DNA of 64,000 nt from Bacteroidia bacterium (GTDB lineage Bacteria; Bacteroidota; Bacteroidia; NS11-12g; UBA955), in contig JAMNXP010000010.1 in NCBI GenBank assembly GCA_023653095.1, positions 17,805 to 81,804 of the forward strand. The letters run 5' to 3'. A model generated the notes under the pieces. It was not told the origin of the DNA. It worked only from the letters and a program-made list of their open reading frames with translations, and made no database searches. Of the stretch, positions 40,268 through 49,719 are shown in pieces. Position 1 is the first letter of the stretch. Each line of letters opens with the position of its first letter. The position numbers and the translations under genes are program-made.

Positions 40268-40636
40268 ATGATACAACAAGAAAGTAGATTAAAAGTGGCT
40301 GATAACAGCGGTGCCAAAGAGGTTTTGTGCATTCGTGTTTTAGGCGGAACAAAGCGCCGCTACGCTAGCGTTGGCGATAAGATTGTTGTCAGCGTTAAGC
40401 ATGCTATGCCTGGTGGAAACGTGAAAAAAGGAAGCGTTTCTAAGGCAGTAGTAGTAAGAGTTAGAAAAGAGGTACGTAGACCTGATGGATCATACATCCG
40501 ATTTGACGAGAATAGCTGTGTATTGTTAAACAATGCTGGTGAGCCTCGTGGAACACGTATTTTTGGCCCTGTTGCGCGTGAATTGCGTGACAAGCAGTTT
40601 ATGAAAATCGTTTCTTTAGCACCTGAAGTATTATAA
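40268..40636 (+). CDS. rplN: 50S ribosomal protein L14
   Basis: [27 protein letters not shown]. Confidence 0.98.
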   Translation: MIQQESRLKVADNSGAKEVLCIRVLGGTKRRYASVGDKIVVSVKHAMPGGNVKKGSVSKAVVVRVRKEVRRPDGSYIRFDENSCVLLNNAGEPRGTRIFGPVARELRDKQFMKIVSLAPEVL

Positions 40637-40638
40637 AA

Positions 40639-40962
40639 ATGTCAAACACAAAGAAATTACACGTAAAAAAGGGTGACACCGTGATGGTATTGTCAGGTGA
40701 CGACAAGGGTAAAACCGGTCGTGTGTTGACTGTTTACCCAGACAAAACTCGTGCATTGGTTGAAGGTATCAATATTGTTACTAAACATAGAAAACCAACT
40801 GCTCAAAATACCAGTGGATCTATCGATAAGATTGAGGCACCCGTGCATTTGTCTAATCTAATGGTCATGGTAGACGGAAAACCTACTCGTATAGGGCGTA
40901 AGCGCGATGAAAATGGTAAATTGCAGCGCTTTTCCAAGAAGTCAGGAGAAATTATTAAATAA
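40639..40962 (+). CDS. rplX: 50S ribosomal protein L24
   Basis: [22 protein letters not shown]. Confidence 0.97.
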   Translation: MSNTKKLHVKKGDTVMVLSGDDKGKTGRVLTVYPDKTRALVEGINIVTKHRKPTAQNTSGSIDKIEAPVHLSNLMVMVDGKPTRIGRKRDENGKLQRFSKKSGEIIK

Positions 40963-40970
40963 TTGGAGAG

Positions 40971-41522
40971 ATGAGCTATACACCAAGATTAAAAAAGAAG
41001 TATACAGAAGAAGTTATTCCTGGTATGCAGGATAAGTTCAACTACAGCAATAGCATGCAAGTGCCAAGAATTACTAAGGTTGTTTTGAACCAAGGTGTTG
41101 GTGCTGCAGTAAACGATAAAAAGTTGGTAGATGCAGCTGTAGATGAGATGACTAAAATCACCGGGCAAAAGGCTTTAGCAACCTACTCAAAGAAAGCAAT
41201 CTCTAACTTTAAGTTAAGAGAAAAAATGCCAATTGGTTGTAAAGTTACTTTACGTCGTGAAAAGATGTATGATTTCTTGGATCGTTTGATTTCAGTATCA
41301 ATGCCTCGTATCCGTGATTTCCAAGGTTTAACTGTAAAAGGTTTTGACGGTCGTGGAAACTGGACTATGGGTATCACTGAGCAAATTATTTTCCCTGAAA
41401 TTGATATTGATAAGGTGAACAGAATTTCTGGTATGGACATTACTGTAGTTACCAGTGCTGAAAATGACGAGCAAGGTTTGGAACTTTTGAGATTAATGGG
41501 TTTCCCCTTCAAAAAAGATTAA
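40971..41522 (+). CDS. rplE: 50S ribosomal protein L5
   Basis: L5 sequence ([16 protein letters not shown]). Confidence 0.98.
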   Translation: MSYTPRLKKKYTEEVIPGMQDKFNYSNSMQVPRITKVVLNQGVGAAVNDKKLVDAAVDEMTKITGQKALATYSKKAISNFKLREKMPIGCKVTLRREKMYDFLDRLISVSMPRIRDFQGLTVKGFDGRGNWTMGITEQIIFPEIDIDKVNRISGMDITVVTSAENDEQGLELLRLMGFPFKKD

Positions 41523-41525
41523 AAA

Positions 41526-41795
41526 ATGGCAAAAGAGAGTATAAAAGCTAGACAGCGTAAACGTGAAGCAATGGTTGCTCATTACGCTGAGAAACGCGCT
41601 CAGTTGAAAGCTGAAGGTAACTATGAAGAGTTGCAAAAGCTTCCAAGAAATGCATCACCAGTGCGTTTGCGCAACCGTTGTAAAATTACTGGTAAGCCAC
41701 GTGGTTATATCCGTACTTTCGGGGTTTGTAGAAATCAATTCCGTCAGTTGGCAAGCGATGGTAAAATACCAGGTGTAACTAAGTCTAGTTGGTAA
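41526..41795 (+). CDS. rpsN: 30S ribosomal protein S14 (long, zinc-free form)
   Basis: 89 aa, [25 protein letters not shown]. Confidence 0.97.
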   Translation: MAKESIKARQRKREAMVAHYAEKRAQLKAEGNYEELQKLPRNASPVRLRNRCKITGKPRGYIRTFGVCRNQFRQLASDGKIPGVTKSSW

Positions 41796-41807
41796 TAATT
41801 AAAGAAA

Positions 41808-42206
41808 ATGACTGATCCTATAGCAGATTACTTAACCAGATTGCGTAACGCGATGAAAGCAAATCATCGTATCGTTGAAGTACCAGCGAGCAATTTGAAG
41901 AAGGAAATTACCCGCGTATTGTACGAGAAAGGGTATATTTTGAAATACAAATTTGAACCTACTGAAAACAAGCAAGGGGTGATCAAAATTGCATTAAAAT
42001 ATGATGATCAAACCCGTAGAAGTGCTATCACCTCTTTAAAACGTGTGAGTACTCCAGGTTTGAGAAAATATTCAAACCAATCAGATTTACCACGTGTAAT
42101 GAACGGTTTGGGTATTGCCATTTTAACTACCTCTAAAGGGGTAATGTCAGATAAAGAAGCTCGTCAGTTGGGAATTGGTGGCGAGGTTTTGTGTTTTGTT
42201 TTATAA
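41808..42206 (+). CDS. rpsH: 30S ribosomal protein S8
   Basis: MTDPIADYLTRLRNAMKANH. Confidence 0.98.
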   Translation: MTDPIADYLTRLRNAMKANHRIVEVPASNLKKEITRVLYEKGYILKYKFEPTENKQGVIKIALKYDDQTRRSAITSLKRVSTPGLRKYSNQSDLPRVMNGLGIAILTTSKGVMSDKEARQLGIGGEVLCFVL

Positions 42207-42225
42207 AAATTAAAGAATTAAATAG

Positions 42226-42780
42226 ATGTCACGCGTAGGAAAAGCCCCCATCACTCTGCCAAGTGGAGTTGATGTTAACTTTACCCCAGGAATGGTGAAA
42301 GTTAAAGGGCCAAAAGGAGAACTGTCTCAGGAAATCGCAGCAAATTTTGAAATTGTTGTTGCTGATGGAGTGATGACTGTAAATCGCCCAAGCGACAGCA
42401 AGCAGGATAAAAGCCTTCATGGCTTGTATCGTTCCTTACTTAATAACATGGTTAAAGGAGTAAGTGAAGGACACACTGTAACGCAGGAGTTGGTGGGTGT
42501 TGGTTACAAAGTTTCAAACCAAGGTAACTTGGTGGAGTTTGTAGTGGGTTATTCACACAAAATCTTGTTGCAAGTGCCTTCAGAAATTACAGTTACCACT
42601 TTAACTGAAAAAGGTAAGAACCCAAGTATCACAATGGTTTGTACAGATAAACAATTGTTGGGTCAAGTTGCCGCAAAAATTCGTTCATTCCGTAAGCCTG
42701 AGCCATACAAAGGAAAAGGTATCAAGTTTAGCGGTGAGGTGTTACGTAAAAAAGCTGGTAAATCAGCATCTAAAAAGTAA
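42226..42780 (+). CDS. rplF: 50S ribosomal protein L6
   Basis: MSRVGKAPITLPSGV, EPYKGKGIKFSGE. Confidence 0.98.
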   Translation: MSRVGKAPITLPSGVDVNFTPGMVKVKGPKGELSQEIAANFEIVVADGVMTVNRPSDSKQDKSLHGLYRSLLNNMVKGVSEGHTVTQELVGVGYKVSNQGNLVEFVVGYSHKILLQVPSEITVTTLTEKGKNPSITMVCTDKQLLGQVAAKIRSFRKPEPYKGKGIKFSGEVLRKKAGKSASKK

Positions 42781-42789
42781 GGAAAATTC

Positions 42790-43146
42790 ATGGCTAAGAC
42801 TAAAGTTTCAAGAAGAAATAAGATTCGCGCCCGCATACGCGGCGTAGTTTCTGGAACTGCGCAACGCCCTCGTTTGAGCGTTTATCGCAGTAATAAAGAT
42901 ATATATGCACAGTTGATTGACGACTCCAATGGAGTAACTATTTTATCTGCATCGTCTCGTGCAAAAGATATCAATGAACTTAAAGATACCAAAGTTGTAA
43001 AAGCAGGTTTAGTAGGTAAGAAAATTGCTGAATTAGCACTTACCGCTGGTATTGATAAGGTTGTTTTTGATCGCGGGGGTTACTTATACCACGGTCGTGT
43101 GAAAAGTTTGGCCGACGGAGCTCGCGAAGGAGGTCTTCAATTCTAA
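42790..43146 (+). CDS. rplR: 50S ribosomal protein L18
   Basis: [20 protein letters not shown]. Confidence 0.97.
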   Translation: MAKTKVSRRNKIRARIRGVVSGTAQRPRLSVYRSNKDIYAQLIDDSNGVTILSASSRAKDINELKDTKVVKAGLVGKKIAELALTAGIDKVVFDRGGYLYHGRVKSLADGAREGGLQF

Positions 43147-43157
43147 TAATCAAGAAA

Positions 43158-43679
43158 ATGTCAAGTTTAAGAAATACTCAACGCATTCGTCCCGGTGATA
43201 TCACCTTGACCGAAAAAGTAGTATCTATTAACCGTGTTGCTAAAGTGACTAAAGGTGGACGTACGTTCAGTTTTACAGCTTTGGTAGTTGTGGGTGATGG
43301 AAACGGTATTGTAGGACATGGTTTAGGTAAATCAGGTGAAGTTATAGATGCAATCAATAAAGGTATTGAAGATGCAAAGAAAAATCTCATTAAGGTTCCT
43401 GTAATCAATGGTACAGTACCTCACGAACAAATTGGAAAATTTGGTGGAGGAAAGGTTTTATTGAAGCCAGCTTCTCATGGTACAGGTGTAATCGCGGGTG
43501 GTGCTATGCGTGCCGTTCTTGAGAGTGCCGGTGTAACAGACGTTTTGGCGAAATCTAAAGGTTCTTCTAATCCACACAACGTGGTAAAAGCAACTTTTGA
43601 TGCCTTAACCACAATGAGAGATCCTTTCAGCATTGCTAAATTGAGAGGTATAAGTTTAAAGCAAGTGTTTAATGGTTAA
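43158..43679 (+). CDS. rpsE: 30S ribosomal protein S5
   Basis: [28 protein letters not shown]. Confidence 0.98.
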   Translation: MSSLRNTQRIRPGDITLTEKVVSINRVAKVTKGGRTFSFTALVVVGDGNGIVGHGLGKSGEVIDAINKGIEDAKKNLIKVPVINGTVPHEQIGKFGGGKVLLKPASHGTGVIAGGAMRAVLESAGVTDVLAKSKGSSNPHNVVKATFDALTTMRDPFSIAKLRGISLKQVFNG

Positions 43680-43683
43680 AATT

Positions 43684-43863
43684 ATGGGAAAAGTTAAAAT
43701 CACTCAGGTTAAAAGTGGTATCGGATACCCTAAAAATCAAAAAGCAACACTTAAAGCTTTAGGTTTGCGTAAAATGAATGCTTCTAGAGAGTTGGAGTTA
43801 AATCCACAACTTGAAGGAATGATTCGTACTGTTCAACATTTATTAAAAATTGAAAACGCGTAA
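43684..43863 (+). CDS. rpmD: 50S ribosomal protein L30
   Basis: MGKVKITQVKSGIGYPKNQKATLKALGLRKM; ATG 43684. Confidence 0.96.
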   Translation: MGKVKITQVKSGIGYPKNQKATLKALGLRKMNASRELELNPQLEGMIRTVQHLLKIENA

Positions 43864-44315
43864 TGAATTTACATACGTTAAAACCCGCTGAAGGTTCAAC
43901 CAAGAATCGCAAGAGAATTGGTCGTGGACAAGGATCAGGTAGAGGTGGTACATCAACAAAAGGACACAAGGGAGCACAGTCTCGTACCGGTTACTCACGT
44001 AAAATCGGTTTCGAGGGTGGTCAGATGCCTTTGCAACGTCGTATTCCTAAAGGTGGTTTCAAAAACATCAACCGTATGGAGTATGCAGCTATTAACTTAG
44101 ATGTGTTGCAAGCACTTGCTGACGAGTTGAAAGTAAACAAGATTGATCGCGAAGTTTTAGTAAGTAAACATCTTATCTCTAAGAGTGATTTGTTTAAAGT
44201 ATTAGGGCGCGGTGAGATCAAAGCTGGTTTGGAAATTCATGCACATAAATTTAGTGATGCCGCAAAGTCAGCAATTGAAACAGCTGGTGGATCTGTTCAC
44301 ATAATCAATAGATAA
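43863..44315 (+). CDS. rplO: 50S ribosomal protein L15
   Basis: MNLHTLKPAEGSTKNRKRIGRGQGSGRGGTSTKGHKG. Confidence 0.98.
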   Translation: MNLHTLKPAEGSTKNRKRIGRGQGSGRGGTSTKGHKGAQSRTGYSRKIGFEGGQMPLQRRIPKGGFKNINRMEYAAINLDVLQALADELKVNKIDREVLVSKHLISKSDLFKVLGRGEIKAGLEIHAHKFSDAAKSAIETAGGSVHIINR

Positions 44316-44317
44316 TC

Positions 44318-45685
44318 ATGAAAAAATTCCTCGACACCTTCAAACATATTTGGGCCATTGAGGAGCTACGTAAGCGTATTATATATACGCTTATGTTGCT
44401 TGTAATCTACCGTTTAGGTTCTTACATTATTCTTCCAGGTATCGATGCTGAAATGCTCGAGGGACTTAGAGGACAAACCAAGAACAACATACTTGGCCTG
44501 ATCAATACTTTTGCTGGTGGTGCATTTGCCCGTGGAGCGATTTTTGCTCTTGGAATTATGCCTTACATTTCGGCTTCTATCTTCATGCAGTTGGTATCTA
44601 TTGCGATACCTAGTTTTCAACGGTTGCAAAAAGAAGGGGAAGAGGGTAGAAGAAAGATCAATCAATATACACGTATTTTAACTATTGTATTTACCGCTGT
44701 TCAAGCATATGCATATTTGAATAACATCATTGGAACTCCCGGTAATGCTCGTGCTTTGCTTTTTAACTACGGTGATATCATGTCAAAAGGTATGTTCCTA
44801 TTTACCAACGTAATTTTATTAACTGCTGGAACCATGTTTACCATGTGGATGGGAGAAAGAATTACAGATCGTGGATTGGGAAATGGTATCAGTTTGATTA
44901 TCATGGTTGGTATTATTGCACGTATGCCTTCTGCAATTGTCAGTGAGTTCTTATTCCGATTGACTAAAGGTGGTCCAATTCTTTTCTTAGTTGAGTTAGT
45001 GATTTGGTTTATGGTAGTGCTTTTGGTGATATTGCTTACCCAAGGTACTCGAAAAATCAGTGTTAACTATGCTAAAAGAGTTATCGGTAACCGTCAATAT
45101 GGTGGTGCACGTCAGTATTTGCCTATTAAGATTTTGGCTGCAGGTGTTATGCCCATCATCTTTGCACAGGCTTTATTGTTCTTGCCAGCAACAATTGGAA
45201 GTTTCTATACTGAAACTACTGCGCCTGATTGGTTGATGAGCTTGATGAATCCCTATGGATTTTGGCACAATGCGTTCTTGGTATTTCTTATCGTGGTTTT
45301 CACCTATTTCTACACAGCAATTATTTTTAATCCTGTGCAAATGGCTGAAGACATGAAGAGAAACAACGGATTTATTCCTGGTATTAAACCCGGAAAGCAT
45401 ACCGCAAACTTCATTGATGGGGTTATTTCAAGAATAACGCTTCCTGGAGCAATAGCAATAAGTATTGTAGCAGTGTTGCCAGTATTTGCTGTTCAAGCCA
45501 ATGTGAATCAAGAGTTCAGTCAGTTCTTTGGTGGAACGAGTTTATTGATTTTAGTAGGTGTTGTATTAGACACACTTCAACAAATCGATAGCTATTTGCT
45601 CATGAGAAAGTATGACGGATTGATGAGTGGCGGCGGTAGAATGAAAGGTAGAATGACAAACGGATATAATCAAGTTGATTTTTAA
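44318..45685 (+). CDS. secY: Preprotein translocase subunit SecY
   Basis: Ten-TM-type protein with SecY motifs, LGIMPYISASIFMQL. Confidence 0.98.
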   Translation: MKKFLDTFKHIWAIEELRKRIIYTLMLLVIYRLGSYIILPGIDAEMLEGLRGQTKNNILGLINTFAGGAFARGAIFALGIMPYISASIFMQLVSIAIPSFQRLQKEGEEGRRKINQYTRILTIVFTAVQAYAYLNNIIGTPGNARALLFNYGDIMSKGMFLFTNVILLTAGTMFTMWMGERITDRGLGNGISLIIMVGIIARMPSAIVSEFLFRLTKGGPILFLVELVIWFMVVLLVILLTQGTRKISVNYAKRVIGNRQYGGARQYLPIKILAAGVMPIIFAQALLFLPATIGSFYTETTAPDWLMSLMNPYGFWHNAFLVFLIVVFTYFYTAIIFNPVQMAEDMKRNNGFIPGIKPGKHTANFIDGVISRITLPGAIAISIVAVLPVFAVQANVNQEFSQFFGGTSLLILVGVVLDTLQQIDSYLLMRKYDGLMSGGGRMKGRMTNGYNQVDF

Positions 45686-45705
45686 TAAAAAAAGTACTAT
45701 TTTTG
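45675..45705 (+). promoter_or_regulatory. Candidate internal promoter TTG-N20-TATTTTTG upstream of infA
   Basis: TTG 45675-45677 lies in the secY 3' end; TATTTTTG 45698-45705; 13 nt to infA ATG. Confidence 0.65.
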
Positions 45706-45718
45706 CAACCCTTTTGAT

Positions 45719-45937
45719 ATGTCGAAGCAAGACGCAATAAAACAAGATGGTGTAATCTCCGAGGCTTTGTCAAATGCAATGTTCCGAGTGAAGTTGCAGA
45801 ATGGCCATGAGATTATCGCTACCATTTCTGGTAAGATGCGTATGCATTACATCAGAATCCTTCCAGGCGATCGTGTACAGGTGGAGATGTCTCCATATGA
45901 CTTAACAAGGGGTAGAATAACATTGAGATATAAGTAA
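45719..45937 (+). CDS. infA: Translation initiation factor IF-1
   Basis: [53 protein letters not shown]. Confidence 0.98.
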   Translation: MSKQDAIKQDGVISEALSNAMFRVKLQNGHEIIATISGKMRMHYIRILPGDRVQVEMSPYDLTRGRITLRYK

Positions 45938-45945
45938 ACGTTGAT

Positions 45946-46062
45946 ATGAAAGTAAGAACTTCAGTAAAGAAACGCAGTGAAGACTGCAAATTGGTACGCC
46001 GCAAGGGAAAGGTGTATGTAATCAACAAGAAGAACCCTAAATACAAACAAAGACAAGGATAA
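45946..46062 (+). CDS. rpmJ: 50S ribosomal protein L36 (38 aa, not in the ORF track)
   Basis: Translated by hand: [38 protein letters not shown]. Confidence 0.97.
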   Translation: MKVRTSVKKRSEDCKLVRRKGKVYVINKKNPKYKQRQG

Positions 46063-46069
46063 AAACAAA

Positions 46070-46447
46070 ATGGCTAGGATAGCAGGTATTGATATTCCAA
46101 AGAATAAGCGAGGCGTAATTGGCTTGACTTATATCTATGGTATTGGTCGCAGCACAGCTGCTCAGATTCTGGATAACGCTGGGATCTCTCACGAGAAAAA
46201 AGTGAGCGAGTGGAATGATGACGAGTTGGGAGCAATTCGTGGTTTCATCACTGAAAACCTTAAAACAGAAGGTGAATTGCGTTCTGAGGTTCAGTTGAAC
46301 ATCAAGCGTTTGATGGACATTGGTTGTTACCGTGGGCAAAGACACCGTAAAGGTTTGCCAGTACGTGGACAAAAGACTCGTACCAATGCTCGTACTCGTA
46401 AGGGTAAGAAGAAAACTGTTGCAGGTAAGAAGAAAGCGACAAAATAA
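46070..46447 (+). CDS. rpsM: 30S ribosomal protein S13
   Basis: [26 protein letters not shown]. Confidence 0.98.
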   Translation: MARIAGIDIPKNKRGVIGLTYIYGIGRSTAAQILDNAGISHEKKVSEWNDDELGAIRGFITENLKTEGELRSEVQLNIKRLMDIGCYRGQRHRKGLPVRGQKTRTNARTRKGKKKTVAGKKKATK

Positions 46448-46465
46448 TAAAGTGCACGTATAAAA

Positions 46466-46852
46466 ATGGCTAATACAAAGAAAGTAACTAAGAAAAAGGT
46501 AAAAGTTGATCCACACGGACAAGTACATATCCGTGCTACTTTTAACAACATTATAATTTCTGTTACCAATACCGAAGGTCAAGTTATTTCATGGTCTTCA
46601 GCTGGTAAGATGGGTTTCCGTGGTTCTAAGAAGAACACTCCATATGCTGCTCAAGTTGCAGTATTAGATTGCGCAAAAGTGGCATTTGATGCTGGATTGC
46701 GTAAAGTGGATGTTTTCGTAAAAGGCCCTGGAAGCGGACGTGATAGCGCCATTCGTAATCTTCAAACTGTAGGTTTGGAAGTGAATACGATCATGGATAT
46801 CACTCCAATGCCACACAATGGTTGTCGTCCTCCTAAGCGTAGAAGAGTTTAA
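46466..46852 (+). CDS. rpsK: 30S ribosomal protein S11
   Basis: [43 protein letters not shown]. Confidence 0.98.
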   Translation: MANTKKVTKKKVKVDPHGQVHIRATFNNIIISVTNTEGQVISWSSAGKMGFRGSKKNTPYAAQVAVLDCAKVAFDAGLRKVDVFVKGPGSGRDSAIRNLQTVGLEVNTIMDITPMPHNGCRPPKRRRV

Positions 46853-46874
46853 TAATTTGAAAAAGTAAAAATTC

Positions 46875-47480
46875 ATGGCAAGATATACAGGTCCTAAGTC
46901 CAAAGTTTCTAGAAGATTCCGTGAGGCAATCTTCGGAAAAGATAAGGCATTAGAAAGAAAGAATTACGGTCCAGGTCAACACGGGAACTCCCGTCGTCGC
47001 CCCAAGCAATCAGAGTATGCAATTCAGCTTGCTGAAAAGCAAAAGGCTAAATTTATCTATGGTGTTCTTGAGAAGCAGTTTAGAAATACTTTCAATAAAG
47101 CTGCAGCGAAAAAAGGAATTACCGGTGAGAATTTATTACGTTTCTTGGAAGCACGTTTAGATAACACCGTTTACCGCATGGGTATTGCTCCTACCCGTAG
47201 AAGCGCTCGTCAAATGGTTTCTCATTGTCACATCACTGTAAACGGTGAGGTAGTGAACATTCCTAGTTACCATATGCGTCCTGGTGATACAATTTCTGTA
47301 AGAGAGCGTTCACGTTCTTTAGAAATAGTTTCTGCTGCATCTACGTCTAATCGTTCACGTTTTAACTGGATTGAGTGGAACGGAAGTACCATGGAAGGTA
47401 AATTCATCACGTATCCAGAGCGTTCAGAGATTCCTGAGAATATCAAGGAACAGCTGATCGTCGAATTGTACAGTAAATAA
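46875..47480 (+). CDS. rpsD: 30S ribosomal protein S4
   Basis: [39 protein letters not shown]. Confidence 0.98.
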   Translation: MARYTGPKSKVSRRFREAIFGKDKALERKNYGPGQHGNSRRRPKQSEYAIQLAEKQKAKFIYGVLEKQFRNTFNKAAAKKGITGENLLRFLEARLDNTVYRMGIAPTRRSARQMVSHCHITVNGEVVNIPSYHMRPGDTISVRERSRSLEIVSAASTSNRSRFNWIEWNGSTMEGKFITYPERSEIPENIKEQLIVELYSK

Positions 47481-47498
47481 TAATTAAAAGTCAAAAAC

Positions 47499-48491
47499 AT
47501 GGGTGTTATACCATTTCAAAAACCAAATAAGGTGGTGATGACCAAATCCAACGAATTCCATGGGGTATTCGAGTTTTTCCCTCTGGAAAAAGGATATGGT
47601 GTTACTATCGGTAACGCAATGCGTAGAGTATTGCTTTCTTCTTTGGAAGGATATGCAATCTCCGCAGTTAAAATTCAAGGCGTTGACCATGAATTCAGCA
47701 CGATCAAAGGCGTTGTTGAAGATGTGGTGGAAATCGTGTTGAATTTGAAACAAGTTCGCTTCAAAGCAAACGGTGCGAGCAACGAACAAGATAAATTGTT
47801 CATCTCAATCAAAGGAAAAGATCAGTTCTTGGCTGGTGACATTGGTCGCTATACCAATGATTTCATCATCTTGAATCCTGAATTGGTAATCTGTAATATG
47901 GATCCTACCGTGAATTTGGATTTGGAATTGGTTATTTCTAAAGGAAGAGGTTATGTCCCTGCTGATGAAAACAAACAAAAAGATGCCCCAATTGGGCAAA
48001 TTTCTGTTGATTCTATCTTCACTCCAATTAAAAATGTTCGTTATTCTGTTGAAGACTATCGTGTTGAACAGAAAACTGACTTTGATAAATTGGTATTGGA
48101 AGTGACTTCTGATGGTAGTGTGCATCCTGAGGAAGCTTTGAAAGAAGCAGCTAAAATATTGATTGAACACTTCGTTCTTTTCAGTGATGAAAACATCATG
48201 CCTGAGACGAGAGTTTCTAAAGTAGTTGAAGAAGTTGATGAATCTTTCTTGCAAATGAAGAAGATATTGAAAACTCCTTTGGCTGATTTGGATCTTTCAG
48301 TACGTGCTTACAATTGTTTGAAAGCGGCTGAAATCAAATCTTTAGGCGAATTGGTAAACTATCATATCGATGACCTTCTTAAGTTTAGAAACTTTGGTAA
48401 AAAGTCTCTATCTGAGTTGGAAGAGTTTGTTCGCGATCGCGGATTACACTTTGGTATGGATGTATCTAAATACAACTTAAACGACGATTAA
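47499..48491 (+). CDS. rpoA: DNA-directed RNA polymerase subunit alpha
   Basis: [23 protein letters not shown]; alpha-[24 protein letters not shown]. Confidence 0.98.
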   Translation: MGVIPFQKPNKVVMTKSNEFHGVFEFFPLEKGYGVTIGNAMRRVLLSSLEGYAISAVKIQGVDHEFSTIKGVVEDVVEIVLNLKQVRFKANGASNEQDKLFISIKGKDQFLAGDIGRYTNDFIILNPELVICNMDPTVNLDLELVISKGRGYVPADENKQKDAPIGQISVDSIFTPIKNVRYSVEDYRVEQKTDFDKLVLEVTSDGSVHPEEALKEAAKILIEHFVLFSDENIMPETRVSKVVEEVDESFLQMKKILKTPLADLDLSVRAYNCLKAAEIKSLGELVNYHIDDLLKFRNFGKKSLSELEEFVRDRGLHFGMDVSKYNLNDD

Positions 48492-48499
48492 TATACACA

Positions 48500-49054
48500 A
48501 TGAGACACGGTAAGAAAGTAAATCACTTAGGAAGAACGTCTTCACATCGTAAAGCGATGTTGGCTAATATGGCTTCTTCTTTGATTAAACATAAGAGAAT
48601 CATCACAACAGTTGCAAAGGCAAAATCATTGCGTATATACGTTGAGCCTCTAATCACCCGCAGTAAGGAAGCTTCTACTCATAACATGAGAACAGTTTTT
48701 GCTTACTTGGGTGATAAAGTAGCTGTAACTGAACTTTTCACTGTAGTTGGAGAAAAAGTAGCAAATCGTCCAGGTGGATATACTCGTATCTTAAAGACGG
48801 GTAATCGTGCCGGTGACAACGCTGAAATGGCAATGATTGAGTTGGTAGATTTCAACGAATTCTTCGATGGATTCAAACAAGATAAGAAGAAATCAAACAC
48901 TCGTCGTTCACGTCGTTCAGGTTCTACTGCTCCAAAAGCTGCGGCACCTGTTGCTGAAGTGGTTGAGGCTGAAGTTATCGAAGAAACTCCAGTAGTTGAG
49001 GAAACTCCAGCAGCGGAGGAGACATCTGAGAATAACGAAGAAACAAAAGATTAA
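48500..49054 (+). CDS. rplQ: 50S ribosomal protein L17 with Ala/Glu-rich C-terminal extension
   Basis: [34 protein letters not shown]. Confidence 0.97.
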   Translation: MRHGKKVNHLGRTSSHRKAMLANMASSLIKHKRIITTVAKAKSLRIYVEPLITRSKEASTHNMRTVFAYLGDKVAVTELFTVVGEKVANRPGGYTRILKTGNRAGDNAEMAMIELVDFNEFFDGFKQDKKKSNTRRSRRSGSTAPKAAAPVAEVVEAEVIEETPVVEETPAAEETSENNEETKD

Positions 49055-49073
49055 TTCATTCAAGAAAAATACG

Positions 49074-49105
49074 AAAAGGGCGCCTATTAAGGCGCCCTTT
49101 TTTTT
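49074..49105 (+). terminator. Strong intrinsic terminator ending the ribosomal superoperon
   Basis: AAAAGGGCGCC-TATTAA-GGCGCCCTTTT followed by more T residues. Confidence 0.95.
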
Positions 49106-49148
49106 ATCTTTGTTTTTCTTGAGATTGATTAGAGCAATATGTGTATTT

Positions 49149-49652
49149 ATGCTGATTCTTTGGGTTGTACCCTCTGGTTTGGGGTTTATGTTGTTGAAAT
49201 TTCAAAAACGCATCATTCGAAATTCAATCAAGCAAGCTATTTATTGTAACCTATCTAGTGCCCAATTATCAAGAATAGCTATTAGTGAAACCAATCACGA
49301 TGCTTTAATTTGGCATCATGGTGATGAATTTGAATTTAGCGGTGAAATGTATGATGTGGTTTCTATAGAAAAACAAAAAGACTCAATAATTTACTATTGC
49401 TTTTTAGATAAAAAAGAATCTAAAATCAATGTACAGATTGATCAAATAGCCAAAAGCATTTGGGGTCGTTCACCGCTTTCAACTGATTTTGAAACTAATT
49501 TGGTTGATTTTATACAAAAAGTTTATCCCATATATAGAATAGATTTTTTCCAGGATAATAATAGTGTATCCTTTGAATTATTACAGAGATACCGGCCTTT
49601 TTGTCCCCAGGAAATAAAAGAAGTATTATCGCCGCCTCCTGATTTGAGTTAG
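49149..49652 (+). CDS. Hypothetical membrane-anchored protein
   Basis: ORF track begins at 48996 inside rplQ and crosses the terminator; first plausible downstream ATG is 49149 (MLILWVVPSGLGFMLLKF). Confidence 0.6.
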   Translation: MLILWVVPSGLGFMLLKFQKRIIRNSIKQAIYCNLSSAQLSRIAISETNHDALIWHHGDEFEFSGEMYDVVSIEKQKDSIIYYCFLDKKESKINVQIDQIAKSIWGRSPLSTDFETNLVDFIQKVYPIYRIDFFQDNNSVSFELLQRYRPFCPQEIKEVLSPPPDLS

Positions 49653-49719
49653 TAGCAAATGGAATCTAGTTGAATGTATCAACTGATAGTAATAGGACTA
49701 TTTACTAACTTAAATTTTA

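Noticed and set aside
46037-46582. 181-aa minus-strand ORF opposite rpsM/rpsK
   Set aside because: Antisense shadow of well-conserved ribosomal genes; F/T/S-rich translation typical of the reverse strand.
32178-49105. Ribosomal superoperon as an unusual fusion
   Set aside because: A continuous rpsL-to-rplQ cluster is ordinary for this phylum; only the internal promoter and the terminator junction were kept as findings.
48996-49148. N-terminal part of the 218-aa ORF ([12 protein letters not shown]...)
   Set aside because: It overlaps the 3' end of rplQ in another frame and reads through the terminator hairpin; real start placed at 49149.
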